From Tetrahymena elliotti 4EA (Eukaryota; Ciliophora; Oligohymenophorea; Hymenostomatida; Tetrahymenidae), in NCBI GenBank assembly GCA_000231825.2, contig JH720297.1, positions 432,857 through 496,856 of the forward strand: 64,000 bases of DNA, read 5' to 3'. Of this stretch, positions 36,775 to 48,072 are shown piece after piece. Made by a program: the position numbers and the translations under genes. The notes below the pieces were generated by a model that saw only the letters and a list, made by a program, of their open reading frames with translations, searched no databases and was not told the DNA's origin. Position 1 is the stretch's first letter, and each line of letters starts with the position of its first letter.

Positions 36775-39646
36775 ATGTCTGTATAAGGATGGATATTTAA
36801 TGCACTTAAACAAATGAAATTTACTTAATTCAGAGCTCTCATTTAGCATATGAAAGAAAATCTTATTTTCATACCTCAAGATGATATAGCATCAAAAATA
36901 TCTTTAATTTTGAATAAATAGTAAGTTAAGTTAAATTAAGTTTAATAAACTGTCTATGACTATTTGCTGAATACAGATTTGATTGATAAATTTTAGAAAA
37001 ACTTATTATTTTAGAAAAAATCTATAAATTAATTAAGTCCTGTTGTGTATTAAAATTTGTATTTAAAATATCAATATATAAAAATACACCCAACATTAAA
37101 TGATCAATAATGATTTTAAAAATACTCAAGACCACACAAAGATACAAGATTTATTTATTTTGAACAGCAACATTATTAAATTCTAATTTCATGATGGGTA
37201 AATATTTTAAATAAAGAGATCTTTTCCCTACATTGAAGCTCTTAAAGATATAGATGAACAGAGTTTTGAAATAATTAATCTAGTAGATACTATAAAAAAA
37301 TAATTGATTGAACATTTTAAGTACGAAACAGTAAAATATAGAGGAAGGAATGCCTTTAGTTTAAATTTTTTGGGTAAAGAAAAAGAAACTCGAGCTATTC
37401 ATCAGATTGCCTATGCTGTTCTTAAAAATGATAGTCTAGATAACATTTAAAAATTATATTCTACTTTAAATAAATTACAAAAATTAGAGCACCCAAATGT
37501 ACAAAGAATCATTAAACATTAAAGATTTGAAAAGTTTTATATAATTTTTATGGAAGAATGTATAGGTACATTCTAAGATTTGCTTGTTTAGTAATAATTT
37601 AGAATGAATTAAAACACCTTTTTAAAGTACTCTGGTGAATATGTTAGTGGGTTAGAGTATTTAGTAGATAAAATCTAGATCTCAAGTTAGGTTTTTCAAC
37701 TCACTAATTTACTGATTACATTTAATCATTTAGCAGTTATACCAATTTTGATTGCAGGAGTGTGTGAGATTACCCAAGGAAATGGAGTATATTAGATTGA
37801 AGAATTAATTGAGAGTATAAAAGATCAAATCTATTAAAATAAATCAATACAAAAAAAACAATCAAATAGTGTTGTAGAAAAATACGCTAATCATGGTATG
37901 TTAGTCTAGCTTTTAATAAATATCCTAATACCAAATATGAAAAATAAAATAGGAAAAAATTATACTAAGAGCAATAAGCTTGATATTCTTTCAAAAATGA
38001 TTTAATTTGATAATAAAGAATAAATTTTGAATATAATTATCGATTTAGAATCTTACTTTGATTCAAATTTGAAAAAACAAACTCTTTAAAATTTTAGTTC
38101 ATCCCTCAGTCATCTGAAAAAGGGATAAAAATGGTTCATGAAACCATAAGATATTTCAATAAATAGCTAAGAATAGTAATTATTAGCCAGGAATTACATA
38201 AATTATGATTTTGCTTAAGTTTCATAGAATAAATATATTCCCGTTTTAGATGAAGATCTTATTAATAATTATTTTATGTTGTATCAGTAAGAGCTTTACT
38301 AAATGAAAAGAAAGAATCCATAACTTTTTAATTCTGAATATTAATATAATTCTTTAGTGAGCATATCTCAGTTTAAAGAATAAACTTCTCCCTCTAAAGT
38401 ATTAAATGATATTTCAAGTTGTTACAATTCTCAACTTAAAATAGAAAAAGAAATTTAATACAATTTCCTGCAAAATATTTAAATTTTAGAAGATTTTGTT
38501 TGTGATAATATTGATGATTTTGATTTAGAAGATAGGATTAAGTAAGAAGACCTTAAAGCTATTTTAGATTAGCTTTGTAGCTACAATCTTCTTAATAATA
38601 ATAATAACAATAAAGATCAGGAAAGTTAAAATCGATTTGACTCATAAATATTTTAAGAAATTATAGAAAAAATGAACTTTAAATCCCCCAAATTTACTCT
38701 CTAATTATTTTTAGAAGCATATCTGGAATATGAAAAAGATTTAATTAACTCAATGTATAATGGATAATAGCTTGATTAATATGAAGGTTCTATAAATTCA
38801 AAATTTATTAATCCAGTTTATACTGATCAAAATAGAGAGCTTGAAAGTCCATTTAAAAATAGAGATCGTAAAGAATCCATTTTTACTCATGATTTAGAAT
38901 TGCAAACACAAGGAGTTTATAGAGATATAAAAGAAAGAATGTAACTTCTACACCTACCTTTTCAACAACTTCTAAATCCTGCTCAAAAACTTGAAGAAAT
39001 TAAGGTAAATAAGTTGATGTAAGAAATAAATAATTTTCAAAAAGACATTGATTTTAAAATTGAAGTTAAAGAAGAACAAATATTTAAATTATTGGATAAA
39101 CTTTGCTATAATCATAACAAACAAGTGAAAGTAGATTATGATAAAAAACCTTTTTTAAAAATCATAGAAAATGTCTCGAAAAGTGATTAAATTTTAAATT
39201 TATATAACTTTTTAAATACTTACCTTATTTTTTACAAAGATTTATAATAAAAACTCAAGACTTTAGTAGTCTAAAATTGTGACATAAAATCTCTTGACTA
39301 AGATTAAATAATGAATTTGGTAACATTTAATAATATGAAGTATTGTTTAGATAGCATCCATGAGCTAAATTACTTAGAATATAATAATGAGTTAAAATAA
39401 CTTAAAATTCCTTTTCGGAGGATATTTTAAAAAATTGAAAGATCCGCAAATGTAAATAATATAAAAAAAAAATAGCCAAACAAAATGTCAAAATTACCTA
39501 ATTTTGGTGATAATTATTACTAATCACAACTTTATTAACAACAGCCTTAAATTTAAAATTCTACTACCAAATCTATCATTCTTACAGTAGTTATTTTGGT
39601 TTGTTTCTTATTACTAATACTTCTTCTTATTTATTTTGTAAAGTGA
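36775..39646 (+). CDS. Tail-anchored kinase-like (pseudokinase?) protein
   Basis: The start is at ATG 36775. One intron within about 37030-37130 is needed to skip a TGA; its ends are unresolved. From there the frame is open to TGA 39644-39646. An early segment resembles a protein-kinase N-lobe: AYAVLK (beta-3 Lys), KLQKLEHPNVQRIIKH (helix C and HPN) and FYIIFMEECIGTFQDLL (hinge). No HRD or DFG motif follows, so an active kinase is unlikely. A long helical and coiled region comes next. The last 21 residues before the stop are hydrophobic (ILTVVILVCFLLLILLLIYF) and fit a tail anchor. The kinase relationship is inference. Confidence 0.65.
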
Positions 39647-40566
39647 TTAAAAGTTATTTTTAGTTTTTATTCAATAAAAAGTCATTATTAATCAAAACAA
39701 ATTTTATTTAATAATTCCAAAGATGAAGATGTCAAACATAATTATAATAATAAGCTATTTTATTTTTATTGCATATCACATATTAAAATTCCTGTTTTTT
39801 TTCATAATTTTAACCTAAAGCATTTTAATTTTTATTTGGTATCTATTTAATTTAACAATTAAATTTTATTAAAGTAACCTAAAAAACCAATTTTTTAATA
39901 TTACTTGCAAAGTAAAAATTTCCTAATTTTTAAACATATTATTTTTTCATTTCTTTATTGATTAATGTTTCAAGTAAACAAAGAAATAAATTCTAAAAAT
40001 TTCTTTATCCTAATATCTGACAAAAAAAATGCATGTATATAAACAGCTATGTTAAGGCTAGATTTTTTAATGGATTTATTTTTTTTAATTATTGCATAAA
40101 ATTTGTTAAACTGATCTACCTATTCTTGTAAAATTTTTAGAAAGTTTTAACTTACCATATTTTTAAATTTTTTTCAAAAATAAAATCATATTAATTAAAT
40201 TTTCCTGATACTATGTATCTTGGAAAAAAAATCATAAGTATTGTTTTTATAAAATTTATTTTTTATCATTTTGTTATCAAAAAGTTATTTAAAAATTATG
40301 GCAATAAAGAAATGTCATAAAAAATGTAGACATTGGTTAAACTGAGTAACATTTATTTCTAAAATCTTTAAAATAGGATAAAGAAATAAATAGCTTTTTT
40401 TTAACAATTGACCTAATTTTAATTAATTTATTTATTTTGGAAATAACTTCTATTGCTGTGGTAAAACAAACAAATAACAAAAATTGGGTAAATAATCCAA
40501 TTAACTAATACTTCTACTATAAATTCTTTAATACGATAATATTCATCAATTTCAAGTAGAAAAAAT
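39647..40566. other. AT-rich intergenic region
   Basis: No coding frame or RNA gene was recognised. Confidence 0.6.
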
Positions 40567-43500
40567 ATGGAGGAAGCTAGTTAGTTTAATGAATATTAAT
40601 CTCCTTACCTCTCAAAGCTTAAAGCAGTTGAAGCATAAGAGGAAAGAGATTAGCTCTCTATTATGTTTAAGAGACAAGAAGAATCTTGTAAACTTGAAAC
40701 TGACGAAGATGTTCCATCTATCTCTCCTACAAGTTAAAAAAATAAAGATAAAGAAGAGAAATTTTCAAATAAAGAAGTTATCTAAGAAATGACAGATATT
40801 CAAGTTGACTAAAATGAATTTCGAAATAATGTTCTGAGCCCATTCATTGAAAGAGGATAGAATAGAAATTTGTCTAGAATTTCTATATTTAATGACTAAA
40901 ATCAAAATAGTATTTCCTTTGTAACTAGAAACCATTCTTATGAAGATAAGAAAGCAGATTCTGCTAACCAATATGCAGAATCCAAAAATCATGAAGAAGG
41001 TGATATTACATAATTATTAGATTCATAAATTATGCAACCTGGAAGGAAGGCCAAGTAGTCTCGTTTAGTTTAATAAAACTCAATATAGTTAATTGGTAGC
41101 TAGTAAATTATTAAGAATTAAGCAGGAAATACTGGTAACTTACAAAAGGAATTAATGAATAGATTCTTAATGATGTATGCTAAATAAAAGAATTAGATAA
41201 CAACACTAGATGTGATTGTTAAATTGAAGATCAAGCTGTAAGGATTTTTTTAAAAATATACATATCTAGGTAGAGTGAGACAAATTGAAAAAAACCCCTT
41301 AATATGTGAAGCAATCAATGATAAAAGCGATGGAAATTTGCTAGTAAAAAAATTAGGAATATTTGGAAAAATAGAATTACTGAGTAGATAAATAACGAAA
41401 TGTATATTTAAATATTCTGGAAAATTTAAATGTCTGAGTTAAATACTTTCCTATATCTTGAAAATGCTCAAAAAATTTATTAGCTTTTCTTCTGGTAAGA
41501 TTTCTTCAGTTGAATTTTTTAAGCCTCATCATACTCCTCTTCTCATTTTTAACATGATTTGCATTGTTTTAAATTGTTTTTTTCTTTATTTTCTATCTGT
41601 TTATGTGGTTTATCAAAGCATAATGGATATCTCTAGTACATTCATAAACTATTTATTCATCCTTGCGCTAGTTTTGATGATCATTGAATTCTTTGTAAGA
41701 ATAAACACAGCAGAGATATTTAGAACAAATTATGTTCAAAATAGAATGCAGATATTTAGAAATTATATTAAAAGTGGATTTGTTTCTGATTTTTTGCCAA
41801 TGCTTGCTTTACTTGTTTCTATTTAAAATGAAAAAGCTCTCTATCTTGTGTTTTTAAAATATTTTGGACTCAAAAAAGATATTGACAAAGTTGAAAAGAA
41901 ATTGTTAATGAGACTAAACAGGCATTACTACATATAAATGGTAAATTTGGCATCAAATATTTTTCTTGTTGGCCATGTAATAGCAATTATGTATTACGTA
42001 ACAGCTAGGATAGAACTAGATTATTTGAATGAAACTAATAGCTGGTTAGATACTCGCATTGCTGTAGAAGGTTTATGGTATAAAACATATCTTTAATCCT
42101 TGTATTGGGCATTCACTTTACTCACTACAGGATCGAATGAAGTTGAAACATGGGAAGAAATGTTTTTCACTACATTTATCATGATGTTTACTGGTGCAAT
42201 ATTTGCTTATATTTTTGATACAATTGCAACCATTATTGAAGAAATGAATCTAGTTTAATAGGAGAAAAAAAAAGATATAAATCTCATAAATAATTATATG
42301 AGAAGAAGAAAAATATCAAGGTACATTTCCATCTACTAATCTTTTAAATTATTATATTGTTTATTATATTTATTTCAATTTAAAAATAATTAGAGAGCTT
42401 TAACACAAAGCTAATGAAGATTTAGAATTTTTTTACCAAACAAGCTACAAAAAGAAATCTGATGAAGAGAAACAAGTTTTATCAAAAATATCTATGGAAC
42501 TAACAAATAAAATGCAGTTAGAATATAATAGAGTTATTCTCAATAAAATTAAAGTTCTAATTGATAACTTTAGTTCTACTACAATAGATTAAATATGCCT
42601 TAAAGTAGAAGAATAGTTTTATTCACCTAATCAAATAATAATTGAAGAAGATGATCTATTTTATTAGAGTCCTTCTATCATCTTTATTGTTAGTGGAAGT
42701 GGTAAATAATACAGTATTTATTTATTTATTAAATTGCATTAACTTTTTCTTTCATTAAAGTTGAAATCTTTGAAAAAATTAACTCATTTCCCTAAGGAGA
42801 GGCCTAATATAATATCGATCCTGAAGAGAATAAGTATGAAATCACTTTAATTTTAAAAATTCAATCTTTATAAAAAAAATAGTTCAGTTTCTGTTGTTAA
42901 AGAGCATAAAAAAGGTGAAATCATTGGAGAAGTTAACTTTTTTAATGGCTAATCTATGAATATTTCCATGAGGTCTTAAGATTTTACAACAGTTTTGAAG
43001 ATAGACAGAGATATTTTTCTTGAAATCCTTAAAAATAATCAGAGAGATTTTTAAAAATTTTGTGAAATTAAAGATAAAATTCTTCTCTACTCAGAATTCA
43101 AATAGCTTAATTTAAAGTGTTCTATTTGCAAGAGCAGCAAACACTTACTTCGAAACTGTCCTCTCTCTCATTTTAGGTCAGATAATCCATTTTTACTTGC
43201 AAAACATAATAAAAGCGTTGATTAATAAAGAGATAGTACTTATGAAAGAAAATAGATTTAGCAGTTTAATGCTTATGCAGACATGTTTCTTATTTGTAAC
43301 TCAGTTAATAGAATTTTAGATGAAATACAAGTAGATTCTTAGTTAGATTAAATTTATAGTTCTTTAAGTAATATGACAGAAGAAGAAGATGATATTTAAG
43401 AAGAAGAAGAGTAGGAACTTGACGAAGATCAAATTACTCAAACTTTAACAAAAACAAAAGATAATTCGAATTCTTAACCAAATACTGTATCATAATTATC

Positions 43501-44251
43501 TGTTGTACCTCTTTAAGAATAATTAATTCTATAGCCATAGCAGCAATCATAATTACATGTACCTAAAATGAGAAGACACTCTAGAGAAAATTCGTTTTAA
43601 CCTTCTTTAGAAAAAAATTATTTATAAAACTAGCTATCAATTCATAACCCTTCTAGTTCTTATCAATAATTTGAAAGTATCCAAATTTTAGGAAGTAGCG
43701 ATCAATAGAATAATCATAACAGCAGTTTAACTCCTAATCTAGAAAGATAGCAAAGTTAAGTTTAGTAATATTAAGTCAGATTTGATGAAAATTATAATAA
43801 AGAACCTTCAAGCACAAGTATAAAAGATACTGCTCCAAGCTAGCCAATATTTTTGAGGAGAAAACATGAGCAAACTATTATAACTCAAATCAAAAATTTT
43901 TTAGCCAATCCACATTAGTTCAATGTAAGAGAAGAAAGTATAAGAACATAATCTTAATCTAAAAATAACAGTAAATAGTAATAGAAATAATAGTAGTAGT
44001 TAGTTAATCATATTACAGAGACTTAATATGGAATTAATATTGAAAAAATCAAATAATAGAATTAATACTGGTACTTTGATTAGTAAAAAGATTATTTACA
44101 TTACTTTCCTGAAGGAAATATGTTTGCTCAAATCTAAAAGTATAATAACAAAAAGAAAAAAAATAAAGATAAAAACCCTCCATTAACTTAGAGAAAGGAT
44201 TCATTTGCGCCTGCAAAAAAAGCAAGAAAAAGTATGAGAAAAATATAATGA
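40567..44251 (+). CDS. Cyclic-nucleotide-gated-type cation channel with zinc knuckle, 1167 aa
   Basis: Exons 40567-42320, 42394-42701, 42761-42833 and 42883-44251 join in phase to 3504 bases. A Gln-rich cytoplasmic N-terminus precedes the membrane segments (LIFNMICIVLNCFFLYFL, YLFILALVLMIIEFF and others). Pore region: YLQSLYWAFTLLTTGSNEVE, then FFTTFIMMFTGAIFAYIF (S6). A C-linker and a cyclic-nucleotide-binding-like fold follow (IFIVSGSGVEIF, HKKGEIIGEVNFFNG). C-x2-C-x4-H-x4-C at about residue 790 (CSICKSSKHLLRNC) is a zinc knuckle. The tail is acidic, then Gln-rich. The architecture matches CNG/HCN-type channels. The filter TTGSN replaces the potassium signature, so ion selectivity is open. 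Confidence 0.85.
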
Positions 44252-44366
44252 AAAACAAAAAAAAATATTAGATATTAATTATCATAATAGCTACAATCCA
44301 TAAATATTGAACAAATTTTGATACAATTTAACACATTAAATTATAATCATCAAATTAATAAAAAAA

Positions 44367-44972
44367 ATGATGAAAAATGTAAAAATCTAATAATCTAAAA
44401 TAAAAGTAATTTGGAATTATGCTCATAAAATTTTAACTTTGTGTTGGATTTTCTTTTAAATATTTTCAATTAAAAATATATATTAATTTTTATTTCAATT
44501 TCACAATTATTTCTAAATAATAAACTCAAGTTATCAGGGGGGAGATTTGTGGTTATCTATTCCAAAAAATTTTGACCTAGCTATTATTAATTTGTGTGGT
44601 GTAAATTTTAAAATTGAAGAATTTATTTCGTTCAACCCTGCAAATAATATCAAATTTATCAAATCAATCAAGATATAAACTTTCAATTTTTAGTCTGAAA
44701 AATTTATTTAAAACTAAATAGTTTCTTTAAAAAATCAAATGATACACTTTTTCAGTATTTTTGAGTTTACAAAAGATTTAAATTAAATACATTTTATTAA
44801 AATTACAAAACATTGTAAGGTCAATAATGACATATTTACTATATTTAAAGATAAAAATTTAATAGATGTGCCATAAAATTTATTTGTATAGTAAATTAGT
44901 GAAATAAGTATTTTGAAAGAGCAAGATATAACCTTAGTGTGTTAATTGTTTTACGTGTAGTTATGTGAATGA
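44367..44972 (+). CDS. Hypothetical single-exon protein, 201 aa
   Basis: ATG 44367 opens 201 codons with no TGA until 44970-44972, which is unlikely by chance in a code whose only stop is TGA and in DNA with many TGA. From residue 55 the composition is clearly coding (GGDLWLSIPKNFDLAIINL, FKIEEFISFNPANNIKF, HCKVNNDIFTIFKDKNL). The first 50 residues are AT-rich, with a hydrophobic patch (ILTLCWIFFQIF), and the true start may be internal or spliced. It lies 115 bp after the channel gene, same strand. No family recognised. Confidence 0.55.
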
Positions 44973-45060
44973 AGAAATTCATTCATAATGATGGAAATTA
45001 TATATAATATTTATTCAAAGTAAATTGTTTATAAAATTTAGTTAGATTTTATTTAGTTTT

Positions 45061-47198
45061 TCAATGAGTTTCAATTAAATTTTGATAACCTTATTAATTT
45101 ATTTAGCCAGCTGAAGGATTAGTATTTTAAGCTTAAACATTGGATAATTAAATTTCATTAGGATTATGATTTTAATTTTCTATAATATTTTATTCAGATC
45201 CAACATGGGCATTTTATGCATTATTTCTTCTATCAATTCTTTCAATCAATAGCTGCAAGAAAGTACTATTAAAAATGGGAAATATTTTTTCTCGACAAAT
45301 TGGGCATTTATTATTTTTTAATGCCCATTCTTCTATACATTCTTAATGATAAACATGATGACATTATGTTACTCTAACTATTTCTTAATCTTAGTAGTCG
45401 CATAAACAAACAGAGCACGTAGGCTATTGATCATTTCTTTATAATCTTTAATTTTGTTTGAATTCTTAAAAAGTCATTAAAGGGAGCTATTTATTCATTG
45501 ATCTTTATCTTGTAAACATTAAGTATTTCTTGTAAATACATGAAGAAACATAAGCAATCCCAAATGAGCAAGTACAGAAGAATATGCTTCCTATAAATAA
45601 AATTTTGTATTAGAATATATTAAATTATTTTTTTCTGTATTTAAAAAAGATCAATTGTGATTAAATTATTTAAAAATTTAACCATTAAAAATATGAAAAT
45701 TAATAATCGTAAATTATTTCTTTCATAAATCAAATTAAAAACTTTAAGGTAAGGGAGTAGTTGATTCATTAAATTTATGGTAATTTTAATTTATAAAAAT
45801 TGAAGTAATTAAAATTGTTTTAAAGTAAAAAAAATTTTATTTATTAATCTCCTTGAGAAATAATTCTATTAGTTTAATAAGATGAGTTAAATTTATTTTT
45901 AAATAATAGTTTATTTTGAGCGGTGAAAATAGCAATTTTAAGAATCCAAATAGTCATATTGTAATTTTTAAATTAAAAAATAAATGAAATTAATGGTTTA
46001 GAATTTTTAAATATATTGATTACCTAATAATGTATAGAATAAATAGCTGACTAAAGTTTAAATAAATAGCTCGTAGAATGTATGGGTACCAGGTTTCATA
46101 GTTAACTCAAGATTGAGTTACTGGGAATTTTCATTTTTAAACCAGAAATATATACAGCTGATAGTTTCATTATATGGGAGAGGTAATATCTGCTACTTAT
46201 TTTTGTGCTATATTTTAAAGCTCTATCTTTGAAATGTTTGTATAAACATTGCTTATAAATGTTCATCAGAGTCTTCTTAATCACAGAAGAAAAAATTAAA
46301 AGTGAGGGTGTTGTTTGATTCTAAAACAAGATTATAAAAGTTATCAAAGTTAAATTTGTAAGTTTTAAATTTATAGGGTTCAATAACATCTATTTGTGTA
46401 GTTTCGCTAGCTAATTCTGTTATTTGAAATTCACAGTAAACTCCTCCATATCCCTATTCACAGGTACAAGTTTAGTAAGTTAAGTTATATACACCTCTAG
46501 AATTGCAATCAAATTGTTTTGTGCTTATTTAATATAATCCAATATTAAGATCTAATGTCCAGTAATTATCTTCTTCTAAAGTTCCATTATTATCTAAATG
46601 AATATCACCAAAAGGTATTTTTTAAAATTGTTCTAATGTTACTTTATAAAAATGATGAGTTAAAAAAATGAAAGGTGAAATAGATATTAATTGAAACAAG
46701 CATAGTTCAAGGAAAAGATGGATAGATAAAATAGATAAATAAGTTACAATTTTAAAGTGAGGTGATGTTGAAAAAAGAGAGGAAGTACTGAGTATTTTAA
46801 AACCAGCTCTATGATTAAAGAATGAATCTGTATTAGCCTTAATTAGTTCTAAAGCTGTAAAAATCACATTATGAAGCTAATATTTTAGGAGCTATTATAT
46901 CATACTGCTTTTAAATTCTTGTTGCTGTATGGTTGTTAAGACATAAAAAAGGAATTTGGTATTGCTAGCTTGGGAAGCGCGTCGCATTTGCTTCAATCAC
47001 TAATTCAGTAAGTTAATTTTCAAAATTAGTTTATTCTACTAAGCCCCAATCTACTTCAAAGCCAATGGTATGATTTTGAGTAAAGAACTTGATCTAGTGA
47101 TGTAAAGTTTAATTGATAGATATTCTAAAATTAGTTTCTTCGCAAGCTATGAATTTTATAAATGCTATTATAACTATTATACCTTAAAATATTTTCAT
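45061..47198 (-). CDS. Secreted-domain/EGF/TM/RING-H2 membrane E3 ligase-like protein, 532 aa
   Basis: Exons 46748-47198, 46024-46641 and 45061-45590 join in phase to 1599 bases; the introns are 106 and 433 bp. A signal peptide (MKIFQGIIVIIAFIKFIAC) starts an ectodomain with N-glycosylation sites. It contains an EGF-like unit (CNSRGVYN...CTCEQGYGGVYC). A transmembrane helix (SIFFCTCSFGIAYVS) follows, then a RING-H2 finger: CSVC, CHHVYHQEC (Cys, His, His, Cys ligands) and CPIC, spaced C-x2-C-x14-C-x1-H-x2-H-x2-C-x10-C-x2-C. The cytosolic tail is Asn/Gln-rich. RING-H2 proteins transfer ubiquitin from an E2; the layout recalls PA-TM-RING ligases, but with an EGF unit. Confidence 0.88.
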
Positions 47199-48072
47199 GA
47201 ATTCTATTTAAGTTTATTTAACTATTTGTTTTCTAAATTATTAATTGAATGTAATTTTTGACTTTATCTTATAAATTTTTTTTGTCAAGCATAACTTTTT
47301 ATAATTGAATATATTATAAAAAATAAACTAAGCAACCAACCTCATACAAGAACAAATAATATCTAATCTTTTTTACTTATCTTATTTTTTTTCTTTCCTA
47401 AACTTAATAAATGTTCTACAAATGATCAAATTTGCAATCATATTTTTTCTTTTCTCTTTTTCTTCTGTAAAACGGTGTTGTAATCTTGATTAAATTTTTA
47501 ATACTTTATAAATGGTCTACGAATGATCAAATCTGCAATCGAATTTGTATTTTTTTTATACCTACTGTAAAAAAGTTTTGTAATCTTGAAGAGTAAATCC
47601 AATAGTGTTTACTCAAGGTTTTATTATTTTTAGATTTTTCAAAATATTATCTATTCTGATGCTAAAAAATATTTTTCTTTCAAGTTATTTCAATAAAAAA
47701 TAGCAAAAAATTTATTTTTATTTTTTTGAAATTGTTGAAAATATATTTGTATATGTATATGAATTGAATGAATTAAGTTAATTTATCAGACTTAGATAGG
47801 AAAAAAAAAATTCAGAGTGTTATGCTTGAATTTAGAAATCACAAATTTATTGTAAAGATCAAAGCAATAAACAATTTTTCTATTTTTATTTATTCTTCCT
47901 CAAAAAGTAAAATATTTTGATACTAAAAGTAAAATATTTTAGGAATTTTATATTGTTCATTAAAAAGATTATTTAAAGTTATTTTAATAATTTGTATACA
48001 GATCATATTTCTGCTCAGCTTTAAATAAATATATCTAACATAGATATTTTAATTGTTTTAAGTATTTAGAAG
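47199..48072. other. Divergent intergenic region with a degenerate duplication
   Basis: AT-rich DNA between two divergent genes. It contains the imperfect direct repeat listed separately; no gene was seen. Confidence 0.6.
47407..47590. repeat. Imperfect direct repeat, two units, period 101
   Basis: Both units (about 47407-47490 and 47508-47590) start ATAAATGxTCTACxAATGATC. They continue AAATxTGCAATC, a T-rich spacer, CTGTAAAA and GTAATCTTGA. Substitutions and indels show that it is old. Confidence 0.75.

Noticed and set aside
41458..41826. Small four-helix membrane protein
   Set aside because: It is the S1-S3 region of the CNG-type channel cut out by in-frame TAA codons.
46622..46867. Minus-strand 81-aa ORF in the RING gene
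   Set aside because: It runs through a 106 bp intron; the coding frame shifts at GTAACT/AAAG and the spliced frame carries the EGF unit.
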